From: Dehalococcoidales bacterium
GTDB lineage: Bacteria > Chloroflexota > Dehalococcoidia > Dehalococcoidales > RBG-16-60-22
NCBI GenBank assembly: GCA_016783105.1
Contig: JADHXF010000021.1
Location: forward strand, 1 to 23,374
Reading direction: 5' to 3'
Length of the DNA: 23,374 nt
Shown piece by piece: positions 15,548 to 22,066 of this stretch. Positions within the stretch are counted from its first letter, which is position 1. Each line of letters begins with the position of its first letter. The notes below the pieces were generated by a model that was given only the letters and a program-made list of their open reading frames with translations, had not been told where the DNA came from and ran no database searches. The position numbers and the translations under genes are program-made.

Positions 15548-16699
15548 TTACCGAAAGTGTCTTTGTTTTGATTCAGACGGCGTCATCAGTGGCGGCTGCA
15601 TCGGTTTCATTGCCGGCGTAATAGCCTGGCGCCGGTGGCTGATCATGGGACGGCGCAGGAACGAAGGAACGTCCAGCTCGTCCTCGCTCTTGATACCTTT
15701 GAGGAGCTGGGTCAATTCATCATCCTGGGCGGATCCGGTCAGCCCGAGCTTGGCCACAAACCCGGTGGCGATAAGGGTAATCCGGACATCATTTTCCATT
15801 GTCGGATCATGGGCAACACCGAAAATGATATTGGCCTCAGGGTCGACCGCCTGACGGATAACGTCAGCTGCCTCGTTGACCTCAAACAGTGTTAGACTGT
15901 TACTGCCAACCACGTTGAAGAGAACCGCTTTTGAGCCGTTGATGGAGACATCCAGTAGCGGACTGGCCAAAGCCTGCTTGGCAGCCTCCACGGCACGATT
16001 CTGACCCGAGCCACGACCGATTGACATCCAGGCTGGCCCAGCGTCTTTCATTATCGTTTTCACATCGGCGAAGTCCAGGTTAATCAGTCCCGGAGTAGTG
16101 ATAACCTCAGCGATAGCCTGAACACCGTGCCTGAGAACATCATCGGCCAGCTTGAAGGCGCTATCCACGCCCGTCTTCTGGTCGCAGAGTGTAAGCAGCT
16201 TGTCGTTCGGAATAATAATCAGGGTATCAACTTTGCCGAGCAGCCTGGTGATGCCCTCATTGGCCACCTGAGTGCGGCGGACACCTTCAAAGGCGAACGG
16301 CTTGGTGACCACGGCTATGGTCAGGGCGCCACTCTGCTTGGCTATCTCGGCCACCACGGGCGCGGCGCCGGTGCCGGTGCCGCCACCCATACCACCGGTG
16401 ATAAACACCATATCGGCACCACCTACCAGTTCCTGCAGCTCGTCACGACTTTCTTCGGCAGCCTTCTGGCCTACGTTATGGTCGCCGCCAACACCCAGCC
16501 CTCTGGTGAGTTTCTCACCAAGCTGGATGCGTATCGGTGCTTCCGTAACCGCCAAGGCCTGGGCATCGGTATTCATGGCAATGAATTCCACACCCTGAAT
16601 TTCTTCCCTGACCATGCGGGTTATCGCATTGCAGCCGCCACCACCCAAGCCGATAACTTTGATTTTGGCTGGATTAGCCACAAAACTTGACTTTGCCAT
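15548..16699 (-). CDS. ftsZ: Cell division protein FtsZ
   Basis: 383-aa tubulin-like GTPase that forms the division ring. The N-terminal GTP-binding part has VIGLGGGGCNAITRM (15-29) and the tubulin signature GGGTGTG at 105-111. The T7 synergy loop is intact (N207-LDFAD212), so polymerisation-linked hydrolysis should work. The core ends near residue 319. A very short linker (about 24 residues, acidic) leads to the conserved C-terminal peptide DVPSFLRR at 343-350, used by FtsA and similar partners. Unusually, 33 more residues follow, rich in Arg/Lys, Met, Pro and Gln. ATG 16699 has AAGGAGGGGG upstream. ftsA lies 47 nt upstream and the zinc-ribbon gene downstream. Confidence 0.98.
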   Translation of the reverse strand: MAKSSFVANPAKIKVIGLGGGGCNAITRMVREEIQGVEFIAMNTDAQALAVTEAPIRIQLGEKLTRGLGVGGDHNVGQKAAEESRDELQELVGGADMVFITGGMGGGTGTGAAPVVAEIAKQSGALTIAVVTKPFAFEGVRRTQVANEGITRLLGKVDTLIIIPNDKLLTLCDQKTGVDSAFKLADDVLRHGVQAIAEVITTPGLINLDFADVKTIMKDAGPAWMSIGRGSGQNRAVEAAKQALASPLLDVSINGSKAVLFNVVGSNSLTLFEVNEAADVIRQAVDPEANIIFGVAHDPTMENDVRITLIATGFVAKLGLTGSAQDDELTQLLKGIKSEDELDVPSFLRRPMISHRRQAITPAMKPMQPPLMTPSESKQRHFR

Positions 16700-16746
16700 T
16701 TCCCCCTCCTTATTGCATTAATCTGATAACGTTCTTCCTAGAATTG

Positions 16747-17961
16747 CTAGTTGAAGAGGCTCTTCAGTCGTAAAGCCATGCGTCGGACTGCCGAGCCAAA
16801 GTTCCAGCGCGTCCAGTTCTGGCTGCGCTCATGATTGATCCCCCAGGTCAGCAGACCAACGCTCGTCGAGTATGCCGGGTCGCAGAGGACATCGGAGATG
16901 CCTTCCATATTGGATGGAGCACCCACTCTGACCGGAAGCTGCAATATATCGCGTCCCAGCGTGGCGATGCCTGCCAGATTGGAGCTACCGCCGGTGAGCA
17001 CCAGCCCTGCCGGAACCAGGGTCTCGTATTCGGAGTTGGGCAGTTCAAGCAGGATGAGCTTCAAAATCTCCTCAATGCGGGCGCGTATAATGTCGCACAG
17101 GTCCTGGTATGAAACGCCGTGCCCATCCTGAGATATCGCCGTGGTATCCTCGGTTCTGCTTTCATAAACGGGCATCACGCTGCCGTATCGCTTCTTCATC
17201 TCTTCGGCAACGTCAAATGGCAGGCCCAGACCAATGGATACGTCTCTGGTGAGCTGATAGCCGGCAACAGGTAGTATGGACGTATGCCATATGCTGCCTT
17301 CTTTGAAAACCGCGATATCAGTCGTGCCGCCGCCGATATCAGCCAGAATAACGCCGACTTCTTTCTCATCCTGGGTCAGGATTGCCTCGCTGCTGGCGAG
17401 AGGCTCGAGAACGAGGTCCTCGATATCAATGCCAATGCTGCGAATGCATTTGATCAGGTTCTGTATCGAGGTTACGGCCGCGGTGATGACATGGGTCTCC
17501 ACGTCAAGTCTGAAGCCGTGCATGCCGACCGGGTTCTTGACGTGAGCCTGACCATCAACGGCATATGACCGCGGAATAACGTGGAGGAGTTTTCGGTCGC
17601 TGGGAACCTTGACGCTCTGTGCCGAGGAGAGGACACGCCTCAGGTCATCCGGGCGCACCACGCGGTCGTTCCGCGTTATGGCCACCACGCCGCGGTTATT
17701 CAGCGAGGCAACATGGCGCCCGGTCACGCCAATATAGGCTGATTCCAGTTTGTAGTTGCTTGACTGCTCTGCTTTCTTTACCGACTCTCTGATTGACTCT
17801 CTGGCCTCATTGATGTTGACCACCAGGCCTTTATGCAGGCCCACTGATTTGGCAATACCAACGCCGACGATGCGCGGTGTACCAGCTTCACTGAAGTCCG
17901 CCACAACAGTACACACTTTAGTGGTACCAACATCAATTGCCGCTACGGTTCGTTTTTTCAT
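16747..17961 (-). CDS. ftsA: Cell division protein FtsA
   Basis: 404-aa actin-like ATPase that tethers FtsZ to the membrane. The N-terminal phosphate loop is AAIDVGTTKVCTVVADF, the second nucleotide motif is VILADIGGGTTDIAVFKEG, and the adenosine motif is AGLVLTGGSSNLAGI. The 1C (SHS2) region (about 85-165) is present. It ends in a basic amphipathic helix (FGSAVRRMALRLKSLFN), the expected membrane-targeting sequence. Length is close to the family norm (about 400-420). ATG 17961 is preceded by AAAAGGAGGG. With ftsZ it makes the minimal membrane-tethered division ring; the usual ftsQ upstream is missing. Confidence 0.97.
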   Translation of the reverse strand: MKKRTVAAIDVGTTKVCTVVADFSEAGTPRIVGVGIAKSVGLHKGLVVNINEARESIRESVKKAEQSSNYKLESAYIGVTGRHVASLNNRGVVAITRNDRVVRPDDLRRVLSSAQSVKVPSDRKLLHVIPRSYAVDGQAHVKNPVGMHGFRLDVETHVITAAVTSIQNLIKCIRSIGIDIEDLVLEPLASSEAILTQDEKEVGVILADIGGGTTDIAVFKEGSIWHTSILPVAGYQLTRDVSIGLGLPFDVAEEMKKRYGSVMPVYESRTEDTTAISQDGHGVSYQDLCDIIRARIEEILKLILLELPNSEYETLVPAGLVLTGGSSNLAGIATLGRDILQLPVRVGAPSNMEGISDVLCDPAYSTSVGLLTWGINHERSQNWTRWNFGSAVRRMALRLKSLFN

Positions 17962-18058
17962 CTATCCCTCCTTTTCAATAAGTTCAGGTTATTCGAGTTC
18001 TGTTATGCTTTACATTTCCAGAACCTCCTCGGCCATTGTCTTTTTTTGTTCGTAGATA

Positions 18059-18274
18059 TCAGGACATGGAAAAGACCAACCTCATTTTGTCGACGAGGTC
18101 TGTTCTTTTCTTTGCCCCAACTTTGGTTTCCGCCATGATACTGTGGACTTCGTCCAGGCGGTAGCTATCAGCCTGGTTGATTAGATGTTCGGCTATCTTC
18201 AGCTTCAGATCCACAAGCGTGGTGCCTGTTATCCTCCCACTCGCTGCCCACTTGTCCAGTTGTCCCTGCTTCAT
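18059..18274 (-). CDS. Unrecognised 71-aa protein between rsmH and ftsA
   Basis: 71-aa protein I do not recognise. It starts at ATG 18274 with AAGGGGGAA 6-7 nt upstream, a strong ribosome-binding site. It has no membrane segment or signal peptide. Composition is mixed and charged, suggesting two or three amphipathic helices (about 19-36, 40-50, 52-68). Its last 40 residues align without gaps to the last 40 residues of the neighbouring extended RsmH, about 14 of 40 identical, both ending at the same point (KMRLVFSMS versus KLQTVFAMA). It occupies the place where ftsL, ftsI, the mur genes and ftsQ sit in walled bacteria. Likely co-transcribed with the cluster. Duplication of the RsmH tail, or a shared binding module, is inference. 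Confidence 0.7.
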   Translation of the reverse strand: MKQGQLDKWAASGRITGTTLVDLKLKIAEHLINQADSYRLDEVHSIMAETKVGAKKRTDLVDKMRLVFSMS

Positions 18275-18334
18275 TATTTATTTCCCCCTTCTGGATACCG
18301 CACCTTCGGGTTGCTATTTCTATCCCTGGCCGGT

Positions 18335-19390
18335 TCAGGCCATGGCAAATACCGTCTGCAACTTGCGCAACAGCGCCGGCCTTCTCCAGGCTCTGGTTTT
18401 TTTCTCCGCCCAGAGAATTTCCATCTCTTCTGCAGCCAGGCAATCATCCTGTGCTATCAGGCGCGTGGCAGCTCTCAGCTTGGCGCTGCGACTGCGTGGG
18501 TTGGACCGTATCTCATTCTCGGAAGGCATAACTACATGTCGCCGAATAAGCTTCAGACGAGGTTTATGCCCGCAGATGCATGCCGGCGTGCCGGGAGGAC
18601 AGATACACCCCCTGGCCTCCCGCTGCATCAAGTGTTTCACGATACGGTCTTCCAGGGAATGGTAGCTTATCACCACCAGCCTGCCTTCAAAGCCGAGGAG
18701 CTCAATCGCCTGTTTCAGCGCTATCTCCAGATTTTCCAGCTCCAGATTTACCGCAATCCGAAGCGCCTGGAAGGTCTTCGTGGCCGGGTGGATTTTACCC
18801 CTTCCCCCACCCGCCGCCTTCTCCACAATGCGGACCAGGTGAAGAGTGGAGGTGATGGGACGTTCACGCACGATAAGACGCGCTATCTGGCGACTGCGGC
18901 CTTCTTCGCCATAGGTCTGGATAAGGCGAGCCAGTTCAGCTTCAGGTGAAGTATTAACAATATCAGCGGCCGTTACTTCTTGACCGGGACTGAAACGCAT
19001 ATCGAGGGGGGCATCATATTGAAAGCTGAAGCCGCGTCCGTTCCCGTTTAGCTGCATGGAGGAAAGGCCGAGGTCAAACAAAATGCCATGTACCGGAAAG
19101 AAATCATATTTGATGCAGGTTACCTGCAGGTTGACGAAATTGTCATTGACCAGGAGCACAGAATTCCGATGAGTCTCAAGTCTTTCTTGAGCCATCTTTA
19201 TCGATTCGGGGTCGGCATCAAGGCCGAGTAACTGCCCCCCGGGGGAACTGCGCTCCAGAATTGCCCGAGCATGTCCGCCACCACCCACTGTGCAATCAAC
19301 GTAGCGGCCGCCGGGCTGGACCGCCAGCGCCTCCATTGTCTCTTCGAGCAGAACCGGGGTGTGATATGAGCTCGGTTTACTTGGGCTCAT
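18335..19390 (-). CDS. rsmH: 16S rRNA (cytosine(1402)-N(4))-methyltransferase RsmH
   Basis: SAM-dependent enzyme (formerly MraW) that methylates C1402 of 16S rRNA. It begins with [15 protein letters not shown], then SAM motif [38 protein letters not shown] and PLDMRF follow, then the inserted helical domain with [18 protein letters not shown], and [30 protein letters not shown] marks the usual C-terminus. Here the protein continues for about 40 more residues to 351 aa; relatives are usually about 310. [14 protein letters not shown]ys-rich loop is present. ATG 19390 is chosen (GGAG 7 nt upstream); GTG 19393 directly before it is possible. It overlaps mraZ by 14 nt. Confidence 0.95.
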   Translation of the reverse strand: MSPSKPSSYHTPVLLEETMEALAVQPGGRYVDCTVGGGGHARAILERSSPGGQLLGLDADPESIKMAQERLETHRNSVLLVNDNFVNLQVTCIKYDFFPVHGILFDLGLSSMQLNGNGRGFSFQYDAPLDMRFSPGQEVTAADIVNTSPEAELARLIQTYGEEGRSRQIARLIVRERPITSTLHLVRIVEKAAGGGRGKIHPATKTFQALRIAVNLELENLEIALKQAIELLGFEGRLVVISYHSLEDRIVKHLMQREARGCICPPGTPACICGHKPRLKLIRRHVVMPSENEIRSNPRSRSAKLRAATRLIAQDDCLAAEEMEILWAEKKTRAWRRPALLRKLQTVFAMA

Positions 19391-19814
19391 CACGTCGCTC
19401 CAGGCTTTCTATAATCTGCCAGGACTGCTCCTGACTGATCGCCTTTTCTTCTTCCCAGAGAACCTGGTCCCAGATTTCCAGGTAGTTATTGGCTCCGGTA
19501 ACGACGATGTCTTCCTGGATTTCAGCGTGCTCGCGCAGTGGTACTGGCAGGGCCACCCTGCCCTGCCCATCAATGGCAACGCTGAAAGCGGTAGCAAAGA
19601 TAGCCCGATTCAGCCTTCTCATTTTACTGGGGGTCAGCGGGCCGCTGGTAAGAGACGTAGCCAGTTTGCGCCATTCCGGCAGCGAGTACACATTGATGCA
19701 CTTTTCCGCTCCCGGAGACAGGACTACGCCGTCCTTCAGTTCCCTTCGGAACCGGGGCGGTATCGCTACCCTGCCCTTTTCGTCTATCTTGTAGTTGTAC
19801 TCACCGTAAAACAT
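19377..19814 (-). CDS. mraZ: Transcriptional regulator MraZ
   Basis: 145-aa MraZ with two SpoVT/AbrB-like swapped-hairpin repeats. The first is [26 protein letters not shown] and the second [21 protein letters not shown]; each carries the DxxGRVxxP core that contacts DNA. MraZ represses its own division operon by binding direct repeats upstream of mraZ. Such repeats are visible at 19838-19873. ATG 19814 is preceded by GAGGG. It is the first gene of the cluster and overlaps rsmH by 14 nt, the conserved mraZ-rsmH start of dcw clusters. Confidence 0.97.
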   Translation of the reverse strand: MFYGEYNYKIDEKGRVAIPPRFRRELKDGVVLSPGAEKCINVYSLPEWRKLATSLTSGPLTPSKMRRLNRAIFATAFSVAIDGQGRVALPVPLREHAEIQEDIVVTGANNYLEIWDQVLWEEEKAISQEQSWQIIESLERRDEPK

Positions 19815-19837
19815 TTACAACCCTCAGCCAGCGATTT

Positions 19838-19873
19838 GCCCCATTATTTACCACTATCCCCCACTTCCTACCA
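19838..19873 (-). promoter_or_regulatory. mraZ operator: MraZ operator: four direct repeats with 10-bp period
   Basis: On the minus strand TGGT, TGGG, TGGT, TGGG occur in that order with exactly 10 bp between successive copies (their complement CCA begins at 19871, 19861, 19851 and 19841). A TGTT at the next 10-bp step (around 19883) may be a degenerate fifth unit. MraZ is known to bind TGGG-type repeats with about one helical turn spacing. The block lies between the predicted transcription start and the mraZ start codon. Confidence 0.8.
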
Positions 19874-19886
19874 CTTTATAACACTC

Positions 19887-19915
19887 TTTATAACACGAGC
19901 GCACACGTTTGTCAA
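19887..19915 (-). promoter_or_regulatory. Promoter of the mraZ-ftsZ cluster
   Basis: On the minus strand, TTGACA (19910-19915), a 17-nt spacer and TATAAA (19887-19892) form a near-consensus promoter about 70 nt before mraZ, directly upstream of the MraZ repeats. Confidence 0.8.
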
Positions 19916-19961
19916 GCTTTTTGGGTTAATTTATTGAATTTTCCATAAAATTTTTTTCCAT

Positions 19962-19990
19962 TTGGTTATCTGCTTCATCTGTGGTAAAAT
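19962..19990 (+). promoter_or_regulatory. Candidate moaB promoter
   Basis: TTGGTT (19962-19967), a 17-nt spacer and TAAAAT (19985-19990), 5 of 6 in the -10 box, in an AT-rich stretch. The transcript would start only about 17 nt before the moaB ATG. Confidence 0.4.
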
Positions 19991-20013
19991 AAAATTTGTT
20001 TTGGTACGCAACA

Positions 20014-20499
20014 ATGCTTACTTTCAGCATACTCACCATCAGTGATAAGGGAGCGCGTGGCCAGCGCTATGATGAAAGCGGCCAGACCATCAGGGACACC
20101 TTCTCTAACCTGGACAGCGAGATCGTTAACTACGAAATTGTCCCTGATGAGCGGGATGTAATCAGCCGGAAGCTGGCGGAATGGGCGGACAAGGGAGAGA
20201 CAGATGTCGTCATCACCACCGGTGGTACCGGACTTGGCGAGCGGGATGTTACCCCGGAAGCTACTATTGCCGTCGTGGACCGGGTTGTGCCCGGTTTTGC
20301 GGAGGCAATGAGAGCTATATCGCTGAGCAAAACGCCAATGGCGATGCTGAGCCGGGCCACGGCAGGGGTTAGAGGCAAGTGCCTCATAATCAATCTACCC
20401 GGAAGTCCGAAGGCGGTCAGGGAATGCCTTGAGGCGGTGCTGCCGGCAATACCTCACGCCGTCGATATTATTAAAGGGGTGGTCACCGAACATTCTTAG
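20014..20499 (+). CDS. moaB: MoaB/Mog-family molybdopterin adenylyltransferase
   Basis: 161-aa protein of the MoaB/Mog family, which activates molybdopterin by adenylylation in molybdenum cofactor synthesis. It begins [22 protein letters not shown], as in MoaB, and carries the substrate-binding signature [21 protein letters not shown] and the later motifs [28 protein letters not shown] 20014 is chosen from homology; the frame is open to TTG 19996, but that adds an atypical MFWYAT. No Shine-Dalgarno is visible before either start, and the leader looks very short. No other cofactor-synthesis genes lie in the window. trmD starts 19 nt downstream. Confidence 0.88.
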   Translation: MLTFSILTISDKGARGQRYDESGQTIRDTFSNLDSEIVNYEIVPDERDVISRKLAEWADKGETDVVITTGGTGLGERDVTPEATIAVVDRVVPGFAEAMRAISLSKTPMAMLSRATAGVRGKCLIINLPGSPKAVRECLEAVLPAIPHAVDIIKGVVTEHS

Positions 20500-20518
20500 A
20501 ATGTGGCAGGGATTTGCG

Positions 20519-21304
20519 ATGCGTATTGATGTGCTGACCATATTTCCACAGATGTTTGACGTGCCGTTCAGTTTCGGCATCTTCAAGAGGGCTATTGACC
20601 ATAACCTGGTCAGTATCAACGTACATAACATTCGTGATTACACCCATGATAAACATCATACCGTTGATGATTATCCGCATGGCGGTGGTCCGGGCATGGT
20701 GCTCAAACCCGAGCCCGTCTTCGAAGCGGTGGAAGCGGTAAAGGCCCAGGTCCCTGACGAATCGGCAACTGCGGGAGTGCCGATTATCCTGCTTACGCCA
20801 CAGGGACGTCTCTTCAACCAGCAAATCGCCATGGAGCTGTCAAAGTACAACCGCCTCATCCTGGTCTGCGGCCACTATGAAGGTATTGACGAGCGGGTGG
20901 CAGAACACCTCGTTACCGATGAAATCAGCATCGGTGATTACGTGCTGACCGGCGGAGAACTGCCGGCTCTGGTGGTCATTGATGCCGTCATTCGCTTGCT
21001 CCCGGGCGTGCTTGGCTCGGAATATTCAACACAGGAAGATTCACATGTGAACGGTATGCTGGAATACCCCCAGTACACCCGACCGGCTGATTTCCGTGGC
21101 TGGCAAGTTCCAGAAGTCCTGCTCTCCGGGAACCATGCCCAGATTGCGCGATGGCGCCGGGAGCAGGTTGTCCGGCGCACTGTGGAACGCCGACCGGACC
21201 TCATCGACAAGACCAAACTCAGTCAAGAAGAAAAGCGATTGGTGAAGCAGTCCGCGTCTTTATATAAAACCAAATCCAGTTTGAACAAGGAGCCTGAGAA
21301 ATGA
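20519..21304 (+). CDS. trmD: tRNA (guanine(37)-N(1))-methyltransferase
   Basis: 261-aa SPOUT-class enzyme that makes m1G37 in tRNAs and so protects the reading frame. It starts [41 protein letters not shown] is conserved. The trefoil-knot SAM site shows as [18 protein letters not shown] and [20 protein letters not shown], with RLLPGVLG following. The C-terminal domain has [21 protein letters not shown] and IARWRRE. The frame is open further upstream (to 20429), but ATG 20519 fits the family and AGGGA lies 7 nt before it. It overlaps rplS by 4 nt (ATGA). The common upstream partners rpsP and rimM are absent; moaB is there instead. Confidence 0.97.
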   Translation: MRIDVLTIFPQMFDVPFSFGIFKRAIDHNLVSINVHNIRDYTHDKHHTVDDYPHGGGPGMVLKPEPVFEAVEAVKAQVPDESATAGVPIILLTPQGRLFNQQIAMELSKYNRLILVCGHYEGIDERVAEHLVTDEISIGDYVLTGGELPALVVIDAVIRLLPGVLGSEYSTQEDSHVNGMLEYPQYTRPADFRGWQVPEVLLSGNHAQIARWRREQVVRRTVERRPDLIDKTKLSQEEKRLVKQSASLYKTKSSLNKEPEK

Positions 21305-21984
21305 ATGTTGATTCGCTAATCAATGTCAAACGCAATCCCCGAATTCCCGACCTCGCCCCCGGGGATACGGTACGCGTTTACATCAAAGTGGTTGAAGGTG
21401 GCAAGGAGCGTCTCCAGCCCTTCCAGGGCGTGGTCATCAAGCTGCAGGGGGGCGGTGTTGGCGCCACTTTTACCGTCAGACGCATCGCCTATGGTGTCGG
21501 TGTGGAGCGCACGTTCCCGCTGTACTCCCCGAGGGTGGAGCGAGTGGAAATAATCCGCCACGGAAAGGTACGCCGGGCCAAACTATATTACCTGCGCGGA
21601 CGCAGCGGTAAGGCAGCCCGCATCAAGGAGCGCCGGGTAGACCGCGAGAAAGAGCTGGCCCAAATGGAGAAGCTAGCCGCCGAGGCTCAAGAAGAGGAAA
21701 TACCAGCCGCAGAGGAACCGACCGAAGCAGCAATGTTAGCCGAAACGGAAGAGGTCCTCACCGAGGAAACAGCATCGGCAGGCGAACTGGCCGAGGAGCC
21801 GGTGGAAGCGGAAGTAACTCCCTCTGAAGCAGAAAAAGCAGAGCCAGAAGTAACCCAACCTCAGGGTGAGCTTCCTCCAGAGGAGACGGAACCAGAGCCA
21901 ATCAAACCTGAAGGTGAGCTTGCTGCTGAAGAGACGGAAACAGCAGCGGCGGAAGAAGAAACCAGAGAAAAAGCGGAAGAATAA
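21301..21984 (+). CDS. rplS: Ribosomal protein L19 with long acidic C-terminal tail
   Basis: 227-aa L19, about twice the normal length (about 115). Residues 1-112 are an ordinary L19: [53 protein letters not shown] and [22 protein letters not shown]19 lies at the interface of the 30S and 50S subunits. From about 113 to the end the protein is dominated by Glu, Ala, Pro and Thr with few basic residues, and so probably disordered. It includes a near repeat: [14 protein letters not shown] then [14 protein letters not shown]. The frame continues cleanly to TAA, with no sign of a frameshift. Translation is probably coupled to trmD through the 4-nt overlap. Confidence 0.96.
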   Translation: MNVDSLINVKRNPRIPDLAPGDTVRVYIKVVEGGKERLQPFQGVVIKLQGGGVGATFTVRRIAYGVGVERTFPLYSPRVERVEIIRHGKVRRAKLYYLRGRSGKAARIKERRVDREKELAQMEKLAAEAQEEEIPAAEEPTEAAMLAETEEVLTEETASAGELAEEPVEAEVTPSEAEKAEPEVTQPQGELPPEETEPEPIKPEGELAAEETETAAAEEETREKAEE

Positions 21985-22066
21985 TCTTCCCGCTCAGGCT
22001 TAACGTCACCAGTACCGTCCGTATCTTTGGGCAGCAGAAGCTTTGGGGCAATCGGTGGAGCAAGGT

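Noticed and set aside
16127..16690. 187-codon open frame opposite ftsZ
   Set aside because: Shadow of ftsZ; its Gly/Ala/His-rich content mirrors the GGGTGTG region.
17962..18058. Eight-codon frame (MAEEVLEM) between the 71-aa ORF and ftsA
   Set aside because: Too short and without its own ribosome-binding site; GGAGG lies inside it, not before it.
18059..18274. 71-aa protein as a FlgM-like anti-sigma factor or a reduced FtsL/FtsQ
   Set aside because: There is no FlgM motif set that I can defend, and no transmembrane segment as FtsL or FtsQ would need.
18185..18949. Long open frame (254 codons) on the + strand opposite rsmH
   Set aside because: It is antisense to the fully conserved RsmH coding sequence, has no ribosome-binding site logic and no recognisable motif; GC-rich codon shadows explain it.
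19838..19880. Short tandem repeats as a CRISPR remnant
   Set aside because: The unit is a 3-4 base box at a 10-bp period upstream of mraZ, which is the expected MraZ operator, not repeat-spacer architecture.
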